From an uncultured bacterium (GTDB taxonomy: Bacteria > Verrucomicrobiota > Lentisphaeria > Victivallales > UBA1829), in NCBI GenBank assembly GCA_902762495.1, contig CACWOL010000013.1, positions 43,362 to 107,361 on the forward strand: a stretch of 64,000 bases of DNA, given 5' to 3'. Below are positions 1-7,982 of this stretch, in pieces. The notes under the pieces are model-generated. The model was not told the origin of the DNA. It saw only the letters and a list, made by a program, of their open reading frames with translations, and made no database searches. Position 1 is the first letter of the stretch. Every line of letters begins with the position of its first letter. Both the position numbers and the translations under genes were made by a program.

Positions 1-1
1 C

Positions 2-241
2 CGTGCAGGAAGGACCGACGACCTCAATGACGCCGTCGACTACACCGCGGTCGAACGCTGCTTGAAGGAGTACGCCGCCGGAACGTCGTTTTACCTGCTC
101 GAACGCCTTGCCTACGCGTGCGGACAAAGACTGCTGGACGAGTTCCCGCTTCTGGACCGCGTTACCCTCAGGATCCGCAAGCCGGACGCCCCGGTGGAAT
201 CGGAATCCGTCGAGCTGGAAGTCACGCTCGCACGCAGTTGA
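2..241 (+). CDS. folB: Dihydroneopterin aldolase, C-terminal part (gene cut by window start)
   Basis: Open frame from base 2 to a TGA at 239-241, 79 residues, entering from outside the window. FolB converts 7,8-dihydroneopterin to 6-hydroxymethyl-dihydropterin in cytosolic folate synthesis. Visible signatures are the DLNDAVDYTAV segment, the SFYLLERLA stretch with its family glutamate, and VTLRIRKPDAP, where the conserved lysine of the KPxAP motif lies. This matches the last two thirds of the roughly 120-residue family; the N-terminal region is missing only because the window starts here. A strong hairpin terminator follows within 20 bases. The neighbours downstream are convergent, so its operon lies to the left. 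The related epimerase FolX is the main alternative. Confidence 0.88.
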   Translation, partial: RAGRTDDLNDAVDYTAVERCLKEYAAGTSFYLLERLAYACGQRLLDEFPLLDRVTLRIRKPDAPVESESVELEVTLARS

Positions 242-257
242 TTGCTCCTGTTAAAAC

Positions 258-296
258 TAAAACTCCGCAAGGCTTTGCTGACCCTGCGGAGTTTTT
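258..296. terminator. Bidirectional rho-independent terminator between folB and tonB
   Basis: An 11-bp perfect stem (AAAACTCCGCA with TGCGGAGTTTT) flanks a 15-nt loop. T-rich sequence follows on the plus strand and A-rich sequence precedes it, so it can serve both convergent genes. Confidence 0.85.
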
Positions 297-320
297 CATG
301 CACTCGAAAACGAGGCGGGA

Positions 321-1250
321 TCAGCGGATGTCGAGCGTCACGCGGATCGTCGCCGCCTGAGGCGGCGCGGGGACGACTTTCAAATTCGCCAGAAGCTGTT
401 TGACCGCGTCGTCGATCTTCTTGTTGCCGGACTGCGAAACGAAGACGGCGTTGGTGACCTCGCCTTTCTTGCTGATGGTGAGGTCGATGACAGGCCAGTT
501 GGATATCTTGCCGCCGAGCTCGATATTGGACGGGGAAACGGCACTCCATTTCGGGCGGATGTACGCGTTCAGCGTTTCGTAGTAGTCGCGCATTTCCTTG
601 GTCGCCAGGATGCCTTCCTGTCCGGGATTCGTCGTGCCGTAGCGGCCCTGCTGCGTCCCGGCGGCGGCACGGATATCGGCGATGGCACGCTGACGCGCCT
701 CGGCTTCGGCCTTCGCCCTGGCCTCGGCAGCCTCGCGCGCCTTGCGTTCGGCATTGATCTGAGCCTGCGTCTTAGTAGTGTTTTTCGGCTTGATGATATC
801 CTCCGGCTTCAGCAGGTTCGACTTCGGCGGATTCTTCGTCTGGGTCTTCGGCGGATTCTCGACTTTCGGCGGCTTGACGTTCGGTTTCGTGTCGGTTTTC
901 TGCTTCGGCGGCGGCTCTTCGACAGGCACTTTCGTTTCGGTCTTCTGTTTCGGCGGCGGATTCTCGACTTTCGGCGGCGGAGGCGGGATGTCCGGCGGCA
1001 GATCGTCGACTTTCTGCGGATCGGGAGGAAGATCGAGCACCGGCTCCGGCTCGGACGTTTTAGATGACGGCGCATCAGCGGCCGCTCCGGCGTCCGGGGA
1101 GTCCCCGAGGGGAAGATCGGCGAGCCCGACCTTCATCACGATAACCGGGGGAATGCAGAGTGCCGAGCCGTGCATCAGCAGCACGCCGGTAAGAATCCTC
1201 CGGGCCCGTTTCTGATTGAAATAGGGGTCTTTGTCGAACTTGCCGCCCAT
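321..1250 (-). CDS. tonB: TonB/TolA-like periplasm-spanning energy transducer
   Basis: A 309-residue protein with a short cytoplasmic N-terminus, one membrane helix at about residues 18-40, and a long Pro/Lys-rich stretch (about 55-165). A charged Ala/Glu/Arg helix (about 165-195) and a C-terminal TonB-type domain (about 210-309) follow. It should carry proton-motive energy from ExbB/ExbD to outer-membrane proteins. The C-terminal domain contains IRPKW, VIDLTISKKGEVTNA and a final beta-strand region, as in the TonB/TolA fold. The Pro-rich stretch holds near repeats of a KVENPPPKQKT-type unit. The start ATG shares one base with the exbD stop (TAATG), so translation is coupled. TonB and TolA cannot be told apart here. 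The absence of tolB or pal next door slightly favours TonB. Confidence 0.82.
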   Translation of the reverse strand: MGGKFDKDPYFNQKRARRILTGVLLMHGSALCIPPVIVMKVGLADLPLGDSPDAGAAADAPSSKTSEPEPVLDLPPDPQKVDDLPPDIPPPPPKVENPPPKQKTETKVPVEEPPPKQKTDTKPNVKPPKVENPPKTQTKNPPKSNLLKPEDIIKPKNTTKTQAQINAERKAREAAEARAKAEAEARQRAIADIRAAAGTQQGRYGTTNPGQEGILATKEMRDYYETLNAYIRPKWSAVSPSNIELGGKISNWPVIDLTISKKGEVTNAVFVSQSGNKKIDDAVKQLLANLKVVPAPPQAATIRVTLDIR

Positions 1251-1666
1251 TATTGCGCCTCCTCCTGCATCACAAGGTTGACGTTGCGGAATCCGGACGC
1301 GCGGATGAGCTTCATGATGTTCATCACGACGCCGTATCTGAGGTCGCGGTCGCCCCGCAGGAAAATGGCGGTCTCGCGTCCGCTCTGTTGTTCGATCTGG
1401 GACAGGACGACCTGGAGCTCGGCCTCGGTAACAGTGCGCCGGTCATAGACGATGGAGCCATCGGCCTTCACGTTGATGATCTTGGAGTCGTTGTCCGGCT
1501 TGATGGGGTCGGCGTTCATCTCCGGCGGCGTGACGTCGACGGAGTACTCCAGCAGGGGTGCGGTGATCATGAAGATGATCAGCAGGAAAAAGAGCGTGTC
1601 GATCAGGTTCGTGAGGTTGATCTGATCGTAAATCGGAACTTGCAGCGATCTGCGTTTCGGGGGCAT
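1250..1666 (-). CDS. exbD: ExbD/TolR-family proton-channel protein
   Basis: A 138-residue protein with one N-terminal membrane helix and a periplasmic domain. The membrane aspartate needed for proton flow is visible in NLIDTLFFLLIIFM (residues about 20-33). ExbD/TolR joins a pentameric ExbB/TolQ channel in the inner membrane. The gene lies between exbB (14-nt gap) and tonB (1-nt overlap), the normal order for such an operon. The length is typical for the family. ExbD or TolR is not decided by sequence alone. Confidence 0.9.
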   Translation of the reverse strand: MPPKRRSLQVPIYDQINLTNLIDTLFFLLIIFMITAPLLEYSVDVTPPEMNADPIKPDNDSKIINVKADGSIVYDRRTVTEAELQVVLSQIEQQSGRETAIFLRGDRDLRYGVVMNIMKLIRASGFRNVNLVMQEEAQ

Positions 1667-1680
1667 GGCCGGGCGCTCCG

Positions 1681-2424
1681 TTATTCCTGGCCCCCGGCCG
1701 CGGCGCGGTAGGAGTCGAGCTGTTCGATCTTGAACTTGGCGTAGACTTCGTCGACGAAGGAATCGAGGTGGACCGTGATGTCCTTGACCTTGGACGAGAT
1801 GATGTTCAGGCCGACCATGGACGGCAGCGCCACGAAGAGCGCGATCACGGTGGTGAGCAGGGCGCCGGACACGCCGGGAGCGAGCGTCTGGACGTCGGCG
1901 CGCCCCACCTGCGCGAGCCTCGTGAACGCGACCGTGATGCCCCAGACCGTGCCGAACAGGCCGAGGAACGGGCTTCCGCTGACCGCTGTGGCCAGGACCA
2001 TAGTCTTGCTCTGCAGGATGACGAGCTGGTCCTCGACCGCCTGGTTCATGGCCGAGCGCATCACTTCCAGCTCATCGTCGCTCATGGCGCGGCGTCCGCC
2101 GCCGGGCTGTTCGAGGTGGAACGACTCGATACGTTCGCAGGCGGCGAGGTAGACCGCCGCGGCCGGCGAGTTGGACTCGGCGGCTTTTTCCTTCAGTCCG
2201 AGCGGATTTCGTTTTTCGCGGAACGCCCGCAGGAACGCCTGGCTTTTCTTCATGGCGGAGATCAGGCTGCCGGCTTTTTCCAGCATGATGTACCAGACCG
2301 CGATGGAAATGATGAGAAGCAGAACGCAAATCCCCTGCCCGAGGCCGTCGCTTTCCTTGAAAGCATAGGCGATGCCGTTTGACGCGAGGAGAGGGGGAAC
2401 AGAAAAAAAGATACTGGAAAACAT
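1681..2424 (-). CDS. exbB: ExbB/TolQ-family proton-channel protein
   Basis: A 247-residue inner-membrane protein of the MotA/TolQ/ExbB family. A first helix lies at about residues 30-50. The paired channel helices contain SPFLGLFGTVWGI and TLAPGVSGALLTTVIALFVALPS, the family signature. A GTG at 2433 would extend the frame by three codons. ATG at 2424 is preferred because a GAGG sequence sits about 8 nt before it. The gene is first in the exbB-exbD-tonB operon and faces away from the ROK kinase gene across a 130-nt gap. Confidence 0.9.
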   Translation of the reverse strand: MFSSIFFSVPPLLASNGIAYAFKESDGLGQGICVLLLIISIAVWYIMLEKAGSLISAMKKSQAFLRAFREKRNPLGLKEKAAESNSPAAAVYLAACERIESFHLEQPGGGRRAMSDDELEVMRSAMNQAVEDQLVILQSKTMVLATAVSGSPFLGLFGTVWGITVAFTRLAQVGRADVQTLAPGVSGALLTTVIALFVALPSMVGLNIISSKVKDITVHLDSFVDEVYAKFKIEQLDSYRAAAGGQE

Positions 2425-2474
2425 GAAAGACACCTCATTTTCGGGAAAAAATCTTAAAAACTTTATAAATTACT

Positions 2475-2503
2475 TTGCCAAGACCGATTTTTCAATGTAT
2501 ATT
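2475..2503 (+). promoter_or_regulatory. Predicted sigma-70 promoter for the ROK kinase gene
   Basis: TTGCCA at 2475-2480 and TATATT at 2498-2503, separated by exactly 17 nt. About 50 nt remain before the ATG. Confidence 0.65.
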
Positions 2504-2554
2504 GTATCTGTTTTTCTGTTTTTTTCGCATTTTTTCCGGAAGGAGACCAAAATC

Positions 2555-3556
2555 ATGGCAAAACCATTCCCGATCCTCGGTTTCGACGTCGGCGGCACGA
2601 AGGTCGCCGTTTCGCTCGTCCTCAGCGACGGAACGCTCGTCGCGTCCAGCCGCGTCCCGAACAAGGAACGCGAACCGGACGACGTCCTGCCCGCGATGGT
2701 TTCCGCTGGCAAATCCCTGCTCGCAGACGCCGGAATGACCCGTGACGACCTGAAGGCGGTCGGCGTCTGCACGCCCTCGCCTCTCGACTTCAAGAACGGG
2801 ATCGTGATGGCTCCTTCGAACATGAAGCTGTGGAAGCACGTCCCCATCCGCGACTACCTGTCCGAAGCGTTCGGGGTACGCGCCTTCTTCGATAACGACT
2901 CCAATGCATCCGGCCTGGCCGAATGGCTTTTCGGTTCCGGGATCGGTTCGCAGGACATGCTGTACCTTTCCATCAGCACGGGCATCGGCGCGGGCGTCAT
3001 TGCAAACGGCCGCCTCGTGCGAGGCGCCACCTGCGATGCCGGCGAGGTCGGGCACATGGTCCTCGACGTGAACGGACCGCTCTGCAACTGCGGACTGCGC
3101 GGCTGCTGGGAAGCGTATTCCGGCGGGCGCGCCATCGCCCAACGCGTGCAGCGCGAACTCGCGAACAGCCCGAACAGCACCGTCGTGCGCCTCGCGGGCA
3201 GCATCGAAAACATCGACATGAAGACGATTTCCGATGCCGTCGAGGCGAACGACCCGTACGCCTGCGCCGTCTGGGACGAGATGATGGAACGCCACGCCCA
3301 GGCGATCGGCATGCTCCACAATATCTTCAACCCCTCGATCATCGCCCTCGGCACCATCGCCATCCAGTGCGGCGACCTCTTCATGAAGCCGCTCCTCGAA
3401 CGCGTCAAGAAGTACGGCTGGAAGCAGCCCCGCGAGGCGTGCTCCATCATGCCCGGCAAGCTCGGAAGCAAGCTCGGCGAATACGCCGGAGCGGCCGTCG
3501 CGCTCTACGCGCTCCACGAGATCGGCGAGTGGGACCTGCCCTGGCAGAACAACTGA
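2555..3556 (+). CDS. ROK-family sugar kinase (glucokinase-like)
   Basis: A 333-residue cytosolic kinase that should phosphorylate a hexose, most likely glucose or an amino sugar, with ATP. The start at 2555 follows a GGAAGGAGA ribosome site; the frame is open further upstream but has no site there. Seen: the phosphate-binding GFDVGGTKV at residues 8-16, SISTGIGAGVI, the GEVGHMVLD histidine, and the ROK zinc motif CNCGLRGCWEAYSGG. Length is normal for ROK kinases. It is followed at 14 nt by a small membrane protein and a heptose kinase, so a sugar-phosphate role fits, but the substrate cannot be named. Confidence 0.87.
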   Translation: MAKPFPILGFDVGGTKVAVSLVLSDGTLVASSRVPNKEREPDDVLPAMVSAGKSLLADAGMTRDDLKAVGVCTPSPLDFKNGIVMAPSNMKLWKHVPIRDYLSEAFGVRAFFDNDSNASGLAEWLFGSGIGSQDMLYLSISTGIGAGVIANGRLVRGATCDAGEVGHMVLDVNGPLCNCGLRGCWEAYSGGRAIAQRVQRELANSPNSTVVRLAGSIENIDMKTISDAVEANDPYACAVWDEMMERHAQAIGMLHNIFNPSIIALGTIAIQCGDLFMKPLLERVKKYGWKQPREACSIMPGKLGSKLGEYAGAAVALYALHEIGEWDLPWQNN

Positions 3557-3570
3557 ACGGCATTTCCTCC

Positions 3571-4053
3571 ATGAGCAAAGTCAATATCAAAAAATACTAC
3601 TCCACGAAACGCAAACGCGACGTCGTGACCGGCGCCGCCATCGTCCTGTTCGGAGTCCTGATCCTGTTCCAGCTCTATATCACGATCGTCTTCCCGCTTC
3701 AGCTGCGCCACCAGAAATTCCTGGTCCTCGAAATGGAGAAGGACGAGATGTACGAGCAGATCGACCGCATCCGCGACGCCATCCGAGCCACGAGGGGAAA
3801 GGATTTCGCCCAGAAAGGCGAAATCAAGCTCGTCGAAGGCATCCTGGACCAGTTCGCGCTCCATGTGCGTGAAAACGGCAAGGAAATGAACCTGGAGCAG
3901 GTGAGCGAACTGCGGAACGTGCTGTCGCGCTACGAACTGACCGTGATGACCTGGAAGGAGAAAAAAACGGACAACTACCACATCCGCCAGGACGTGCTCG
4001 ACACGGTCCCCCACGCCCAATCGATCGAAACCAGTATCCTGAACACACATTGA
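3571..4053 (+). CDS. Small single-span membrane protein with coiled coil, unknown function
   Basis: A 160-residue protein not recognised as a known family. A very basic N-terminus (KKYYSTKRKR) precedes one hydrophobic helix at about residues 20-42, giving a predicted N-in topology. A charged Lys/Glu-rich segment at about 50-130 looks helical and may form a coiled coil. The shape resembles small bitopic envelope or division proteins, but no FtsB/FtsL-type signature is evident. It sits 14 nt after the ROK kinase and 13 nt before the heptose kinase, so it is probably co-transcribed with them. Confidence 0.7.
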   Translation: MSKVNIKKYYSTKRKRDVVTGAAIVLFGVLILFQLYITIVFPLQLRHQKFLVLEMEKDEMYEQIDRIRDAIRATRGKDFAQKGEIKLVEGILDQFALHVRENGKEMNLEQVSELRNVLSRYELTVMTWKEKKTDNYHIRQDVLDTVPHAQSIETSILNTH

Positions 4054-4066
4054 GGTCATTTTCAAT

Positions 4067-5113
4067 ATGCTCCCGATGATTTCCCCCGAACGTTTCTCCA
4101 CGCTCGTCAATGCCTCCAAACCGCTCCGCATCGCCGTACTCGGCGACCTCATGCTCGACACCTACATCTCCGGCAGCGCCTCGCGCCTCTCCCAGGAAGC
4201 CCCCGTACCCGTGCTCCGCGTCCGCAGCAAGAGCATCCGCCTCGGCGGCGCGGCAAACGTGATGCGCAACCTGAAGGCGCTTTCGCCCGAGGCGAAGATT
4301 TTCGCGTTCGGCATCGTCGGCGTCGACGAGCCCGGCGAAAAACTCCGCGCCCTGCTCGCCGGAGCCCGCATCAATACGAACGGGATCGTCGGCGTCCCCG
4401 GCCGCGTGACCATCGAGAAACAGCGCGTGATCGCCGGAAACCAGCAGATCGTCCGCATGGACTTCGAGGAGACCGCGCCCGTCGACACCGAGATCCGCGA
4501 CAAACTCATCGAAACCCTGACCAAGAAGATTCGCCTGCACGAGCTCGACGCCGTCGTCATCGAGGACTACGCCAAGGGGCTGATCGGACAGGAAATGCTC
4601 GAGGCGATCGTCGCGACCGCCTCCCACGAGGGTATTTTCACCTCGCTTGATCCGCACCCCGGCAACCCGGTCCGGGCCAGGGGCATTTCCCTCATGACCC
4701 CGAACCGCGCCGAGGCGTTCGCGCTCGCCGGGATGTACCACACCGACCCCGCCGACGATCCGGCGAAGGACACCGCGTTGCAGTCCGTCGCGGCGAAGAT
4801 ACGCAAGGAATGGGCTCCCGACATCCTGCTCATCACGCTGGGGCATCAGGGCATGGCGCTGTACTCCGAGAAGGAGCCGCGCGGATTCACGATCCCGACC
4901 ATCGCGCGTGAAGTCTTCGACGTCTCCGGCGCAGGCGACACCGTCATTTCCGCGTTCACGCTGTACCACGCCGCAGGCGCGACCGACCGCGAAGCCGCCC
5001 TTATCTCAAACCAGGCGGCGGGCATCGTCGTCGGAAAAGCCGGCACCGCCACGACCGATCCGACGGAGATCGCCGCGTCGTTCAAGCTGGAAGCGGAGAA
5101 ACGCAATGCCTGA
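4067..5113 (+). CDS. hldA: D-glycero-beta-D-manno-heptose-7-phosphate kinase (single-domain HldE kinase)
   Basis: A 348-residue PfkB-family kinase that phosphorylates heptose-7-phosphate on the way to ADP-heptose for the LPS inner core. Motifs seen are VLGDLMLDTYISGSASRLS near the N-terminus, the RLGGAANVMRNL substrate loop, and the catalytic DVSGAGDTV anion-hole motif near residue 285. In enterobacteria HldE also carries a cytidylyltransferase domain; here the protein ends after the kinase, so a separate hldC is needed elsewhere. Its last codons overlap the maf start. WaaF at 15.6 kb uses the product of this pathway. Other PfkB sugar kinases are possible, but the N-terminal SGSASRLSQEAPVPV segment is typical of RfaE1. 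Confidence 0.88.
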   Translation: MLPMISPERFSTLVNASKPLRIAVLGDLMLDTYISGSASRLSQEAPVPVLRVRSKSIRLGGAANVMRNLKALSPEAKIFAFGIVGVDEPGEKLRALLAGARINTNGIVGVPGRVTIEKQRVIAGNQQIVRMDFEETAPVDTEIRDKLIETLTKKIRLHELDAVVIEDYAKGLIGQEMLEAIVATASHEGIFTSLDPHPGNPVRARGISLMTPNRAEAFALAGMYHTDPADDPAKDTALQSVAAKIRKEWAPDILLITLGHQGMALYSEKEPRGFTIPTIAREVFDVSGAGDTVISAFTLYHAAGATDREAALISNQAAGIVVGKAGTATTDPTEIAASFKLEAEKRNA

Positions 5114-5696
5114 TATGCCGGACGGAACCGGCTCCGTTCAACGCCCAATCATCCTTGCCTCCGCCTCGCCGCGCAGGTCCGCCCTGCTCCGGGAAGCCGG
5201 TCCAACGTTCGCATCCATGCGGATCATGACCTCGGACGTGGAGGAGGGAAACGACCCGCTGGAGAACGCCATGCGAAAAGCAGAGGCGGTCGCCAAGCTG
5301 AATCCGCAGGCGCTCGTGATCGGCGCGGACACCGTGATCCGGTTCGAGGGCGAAACGATCGGCAAGCCCGCCGACCTCGAAGACGCGAAACGGATCCTCG
5401 CAAGGCTTTCCGGCCGCACGCACGATGTGGCGACCGGGGTCTGCGTCCGCTGCGTCGAGGCCGGCATTTTGGTTCGTTTCGAAGAGGCCACGCATGTAAG
5501 ATTCCGCACCCTGACGCACGAAATCATCGACAAATATGTGCAGGACGTCAATGTGCTGGACAAAGCCGGGGCGTACGCGATCCAGGAGCACGGCGAGGAC
5601 ATCATCGAATCCATCGACGGCTCGCTCACGAACGTGATCGGGCTCCCCGTGGAACGTCTGAAAGAGACGTTCGAATATCTGCTGAAGCTCGCCTGA
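5106..5696 (+). CDS. maf: Maf-family nucleotide pyrophosphatase (dTTP/UTP type)
   Basis: A 196-residue protein of the Maf/Ham1-like fold that hydrolyses non-canonical or excess nucleoside triphosphates (dTTP, UTP or modified bases). Signatures are ILASASPRRSALLREAG at about residues 15-31, VIGADTVIRFEGETIGKP, and DKAGAYAIQEHG. The ATG at 5106 overlaps the hldA stop (5111-5113), implying coupling; a second in-frame ATG lies at 5115. Length is normal. It is the last gene of the run that starts with the ROK kinase. Confidence 0.92.
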   Translation: MPDMPDGTGSVQRPIILASASPRRSALLREAGPTFASMRIMTSDVEEGNDPLENAMRKAEAVAKLNPQALVIGADTVIRFEGETIGKPADLEDAKRILARLSGRTHDVATGVCVRCVEAGILVRFEEATHVRFRTLTHEIIDKYVQDVNVLDKAGAYAIQEHGEDIIESIDGSLTNVIGLPVERLKETFEYLLKLA

Positions 5697-5732
5697 CCGC
5701 TTCCCCCTCAAGCCTTTTTTGAGTTCCAGCTA

Positions 5733-5760
5733 TTGAAAAATCGCGTTCGTGCGTTATATT
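5733..5760 (+). promoter_or_regulatory. Predicted sigma-70 promoter for iorAB
   Basis: TTGAAA at 5733-5738 and TATATT at 5755-5760 with a 16-nt spacer, 68 nt before the iorA ATG. It follows a small CTCAA/TTGAG hairpin after maf. Confidence 0.65.
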
Positions 5761-5827
5761 TAGATAGTCTTTTTCACAAAACAAATACCTCCCTGTCAGG
5801 GGGAATCCACAGCAATCAGAGCATACC

Positions 5828-7429
5828 ATGGCTGACAAAAAAATGATCTTGAGCGGCGACGGCGCGATCGCCTACGGCGCGAAAGCGTGCGGCGTGACGC
5901 TTGGCGCGGGCTATCCCGGCACGCCGTCCACGGAAATCCTTGAAACCCTCACATCCATCGGCGGGGCGGCCCAATGGTCGCCCAACGAGAAAGTCGCGCT
6001 CGAAGTCGCGACGGGCGTCTCGCTCGGCAACGGCCGCGCGTTGGTGACTATGAAGCATGTCGGGCTGAACGTGGCGGCCGATCCGCTGTTCACGCTGACC
6101 TACATGGGCGTCAACGGCGGCCTCGTCATCGTCTCCGCGGACGATCCGGGCATGGTCTCGAGCCAGAACGAGCAGGACAACCGCAATTACGCGAAGTTCG
6201 CGCAGATGCCGATGCTGGAGCCGTCCTCCAGCCAGGAAGCCTACGACCTGACCATCCGCGCGTTCGAGCTCTCCGAAAAGTTCAAGGTGCCGGTCCTGCT
6301 CCGCATGACCACCCGCGTCTGCCACTCCATGGGCCCCGTCGAGCTCTGGAAGGCCCCCGAGGCGTTCCGGCCGGCCCCGTACAGGGCCGACGCCACGACG
6401 AAGGTCATGATCCCGGCCTACGCCCGCCGCGCCCACGTCCGCCTCATCCAGGTGATGAAGGACCTCGCGGCGTATAACGAATCCTCCGATCTGCACGCGG
6501 TCCTCAACGCCGGTTCCTCCGAGCTCGGCGTCCTCAGCTCCGGCGTGAGCGTCCAGCATGTGCTGGAGGCCGCCCCGGATGCCTCCGTGCTCCAGCTGAA
6601 AATGACCTGGCCGCTCCCGATGGACGCCATCCGCAAGTTCGCGGGGGGCGTCAAGCGCTTCGTCGTCGTCGAGGAAGGCAGCCGCTTCCTGGAGGAGAAT
6701 CTCCGCGCCGCCGGGATCCCGGTCGAGGGCAAGGAAGACGTGTTCGAATGCGGCGAGCTCTCCGTGGGGCGCGTGAAACAACTCCTCGCGCACGACACCA
6801 CGCCGCCCCCCGCGGGCGCTCCGGGCCGTCCCCCGGCGCTCTGCCCCGGCTGTCCGCACCGCAAGACGTTCGAACTGCTCAGCGACCTGAAGCTGACCGT
6901 GCTGGGCGACATCGGCTGCTACACGCTCGGCGTGCTCCCGCCGTTCAATGCCATGGACGCCTCCGAATGCATGGGCGCGAGCATCGGCATGGGCCTCGGT
7001 CTCAGGCGTTCGCTCGGCAATACGCCCGAAGCACGCCGCGTGGTCAGCGTCATCGGCGACAGCACGTTCCTGCACAGCGGCCTGACCGGCGTCGTCGACA
7101 TGGTCTACAATAAGCCCGCGACCGGTCACGTGGTCCTGTTGCTCGACAACGGCACGACCGCCATGACCGGACTCCAGGAACACGCCGCCACCGGCTACCA
7201 CCTGGACAAGACTCCGGCGGTTCCGATCAAGCTCGAAGACGTCTGCCGTTCGCTCGGCGTCGACCACGTCGACGTCGTGGACCCCGTCGGCGACAACGAC
7301 GGCTACCGCGCGCTCCTGCAGGAACGTCTGGCGTCCAACGACGCCACGGTCATCATCGTGCGCCGTCCCTGCCTGATGCAAATGAAAAAGATGGCGAAAA
7401 TGGCCAATCATACCGAGGTGAAAAAATGA
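5828..7429 (+). CDS. iorA: Indolepyruvate:ferredoxin oxidoreductase alpha subunit lacking the C-terminal ferredoxin domain
   Basis: A 533-residue thiamine-diphosphate enzyme subunit for reversible oxidative decarboxylation of aryl pyruvates (from Trp, Phe, Tyr) to aryl-acetyl-CoA. Seen: the N-terminal pyrimidine-binding domain beginning SGDGAIAYGAKACGV, the CPGCPHR motif at about residue 340, and the TPP-binding GDSTFLHSGLTG...N region near residue 415. IorA of other organisms is usually about 580-650 residues, because two [4Fe-4S] clusters follow the TPP domain. Here the chain ends RRPCLMQMKKMAKMANHTEVKK with no CxxCxxC series. Electrons must therefore reach ferredoxin by another route, or through a separate subunit. 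The stop overlaps the iorB start. Confidence 0.9.
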   Translation: MADKKMILSGDGAIAYGAKACGVTLGAGYPGTPSTEILETLTSIGGAAQWSPNEKVALEVATGVSLGNGRALVTMKHVGLNVAADPLFTLTYMGVNGGLVIVSADDPGMVSSQNEQDNRNYAKFAQMPMLEPSSSQEAYDLTIRAFELSEKFKVPVLLRMTTRVCHSMGPVELWKAPEAFRPAPYRADATTKVMIPAYARRAHVRLIQVMKDLAAYNESSDLHAVLNAGSSELGVLSSGVSVQHVLEAAPDASVLQLKMTWPLPMDAIRKFAGGVKRFVVVEEGSRFLEENLRAAGIPVEGKEDVFECGELSVGRVKQLLAHDTTPPPAGAPGRPPALCPGCPHRKTFELLSDLKLTVLGDIGCYTLGVLPPFNAMDASECMGASIGMGLGLRRSLGNTPEARRVVSVIGDSTFLHSGLTGVVDMVYNKPATGHVVLLLDNGTTAMTGLQEHAATGYHLDKTPAVPIKLEDVCRSLGVDHVDVVDPVGDNDGYRALLQERLASNDATVIIVRRPCLMQMKKMAKMANHTEVKK

Positions 7430-7896
7430 GTCGTGACATTACCAACGTCCTGTTCGTCGGCATCGGCGGCCAGGGTATCATCCGCGCATCCGATATGCTC
7501 ACCGAAGCGGCTTTCCGCCTCGGATTCGACGTCAAAAAAAGCGAACTCCACGGCATGAGCCAGCGCGGCGGCTCCGTCTCCAGCGACGTCCGCTTCGGCA
7601 AGAAAGTCCTCAGCCCGATGGTCCCGGTCGGCATGACCGACTACCTCGTGGCCGTCTCCGAAGACCAGATCGAAGTCGCCCGCCCGTATCTGAACGACGC
7701 CACGGTCATTGTGCGCCCGTCCGACCTGTCCGCCGACGACGCGAAGTCCCGCATGGCGAACATCGCGATGCTGGGCGTGCTGAACCGCTACCTCAAATTC
7801 CCCGCGGACCTGTGGGAGGCCCTGATCCGCGAGAACTTCGCCGGCCCGGTCGGCGAGGCGAACGTCCAGGCGTTCCGCCGCGGCGCGAACATCTGA
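7426..7896 (+). CDS. iorB: Indolepyruvate:ferredoxin oxidoreductase beta (gamma-type) subunit
   Basis: A 156-residue partner of IorA that belongs to the 2-oxoacid oxidoreductase gamma family. The N-terminal VLFVGIGGQGIIRASDML and SELHGMSQRGGSVSSDVRFG segments are diagnostic. It is shorter than the roughly 190-residue relatives but covers the whole fold. ATGA overlap with iorA (7426-7429) shows translational coupling. A clear terminator follows 30 nt after the stop, so the operon is just iorA-iorB. Confidence 0.9.
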   Translation: MSRDITNVLFVGIGGQGIIRASDMLTEAAFRLGFDVKKSELHGMSQRGGSVSSDVRFGKKVLSPMVPVGMTDYLVAVSEDQIEVARPYLNDATVIVRPSDLSADDAKSRMANIAMLGVLNRYLKFPADLWEALIRENFAGPVGEANVQAFRRGANI

Positions 7897-7926
7897 CCCG
7901 CGCGGCACAAATCCAAAGCAAAACGA

Positions 7927-7963
7927 AGTCCCCGAAGCCGCAACAGGCTCCGGGGACTCTTTT
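7927..7963 (+). terminator. Rho-independent terminator after iorAB
   Basis: Stem AGTCCCCG-AAGCC paired with GGCT-CCGGGGACT, short loop, then CTTTT. The stem is GC-rich and nearly perfect. Confidence 0.85.
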
Positions 7964-7982
7964 GTTCTCGGCGAGACGGGTT

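Noticed and set aside
118..360. Plus-strand open frame across the folB end and terminator
   Set aside because: It is out of frame with folB, and runs through the terminator into tonB.
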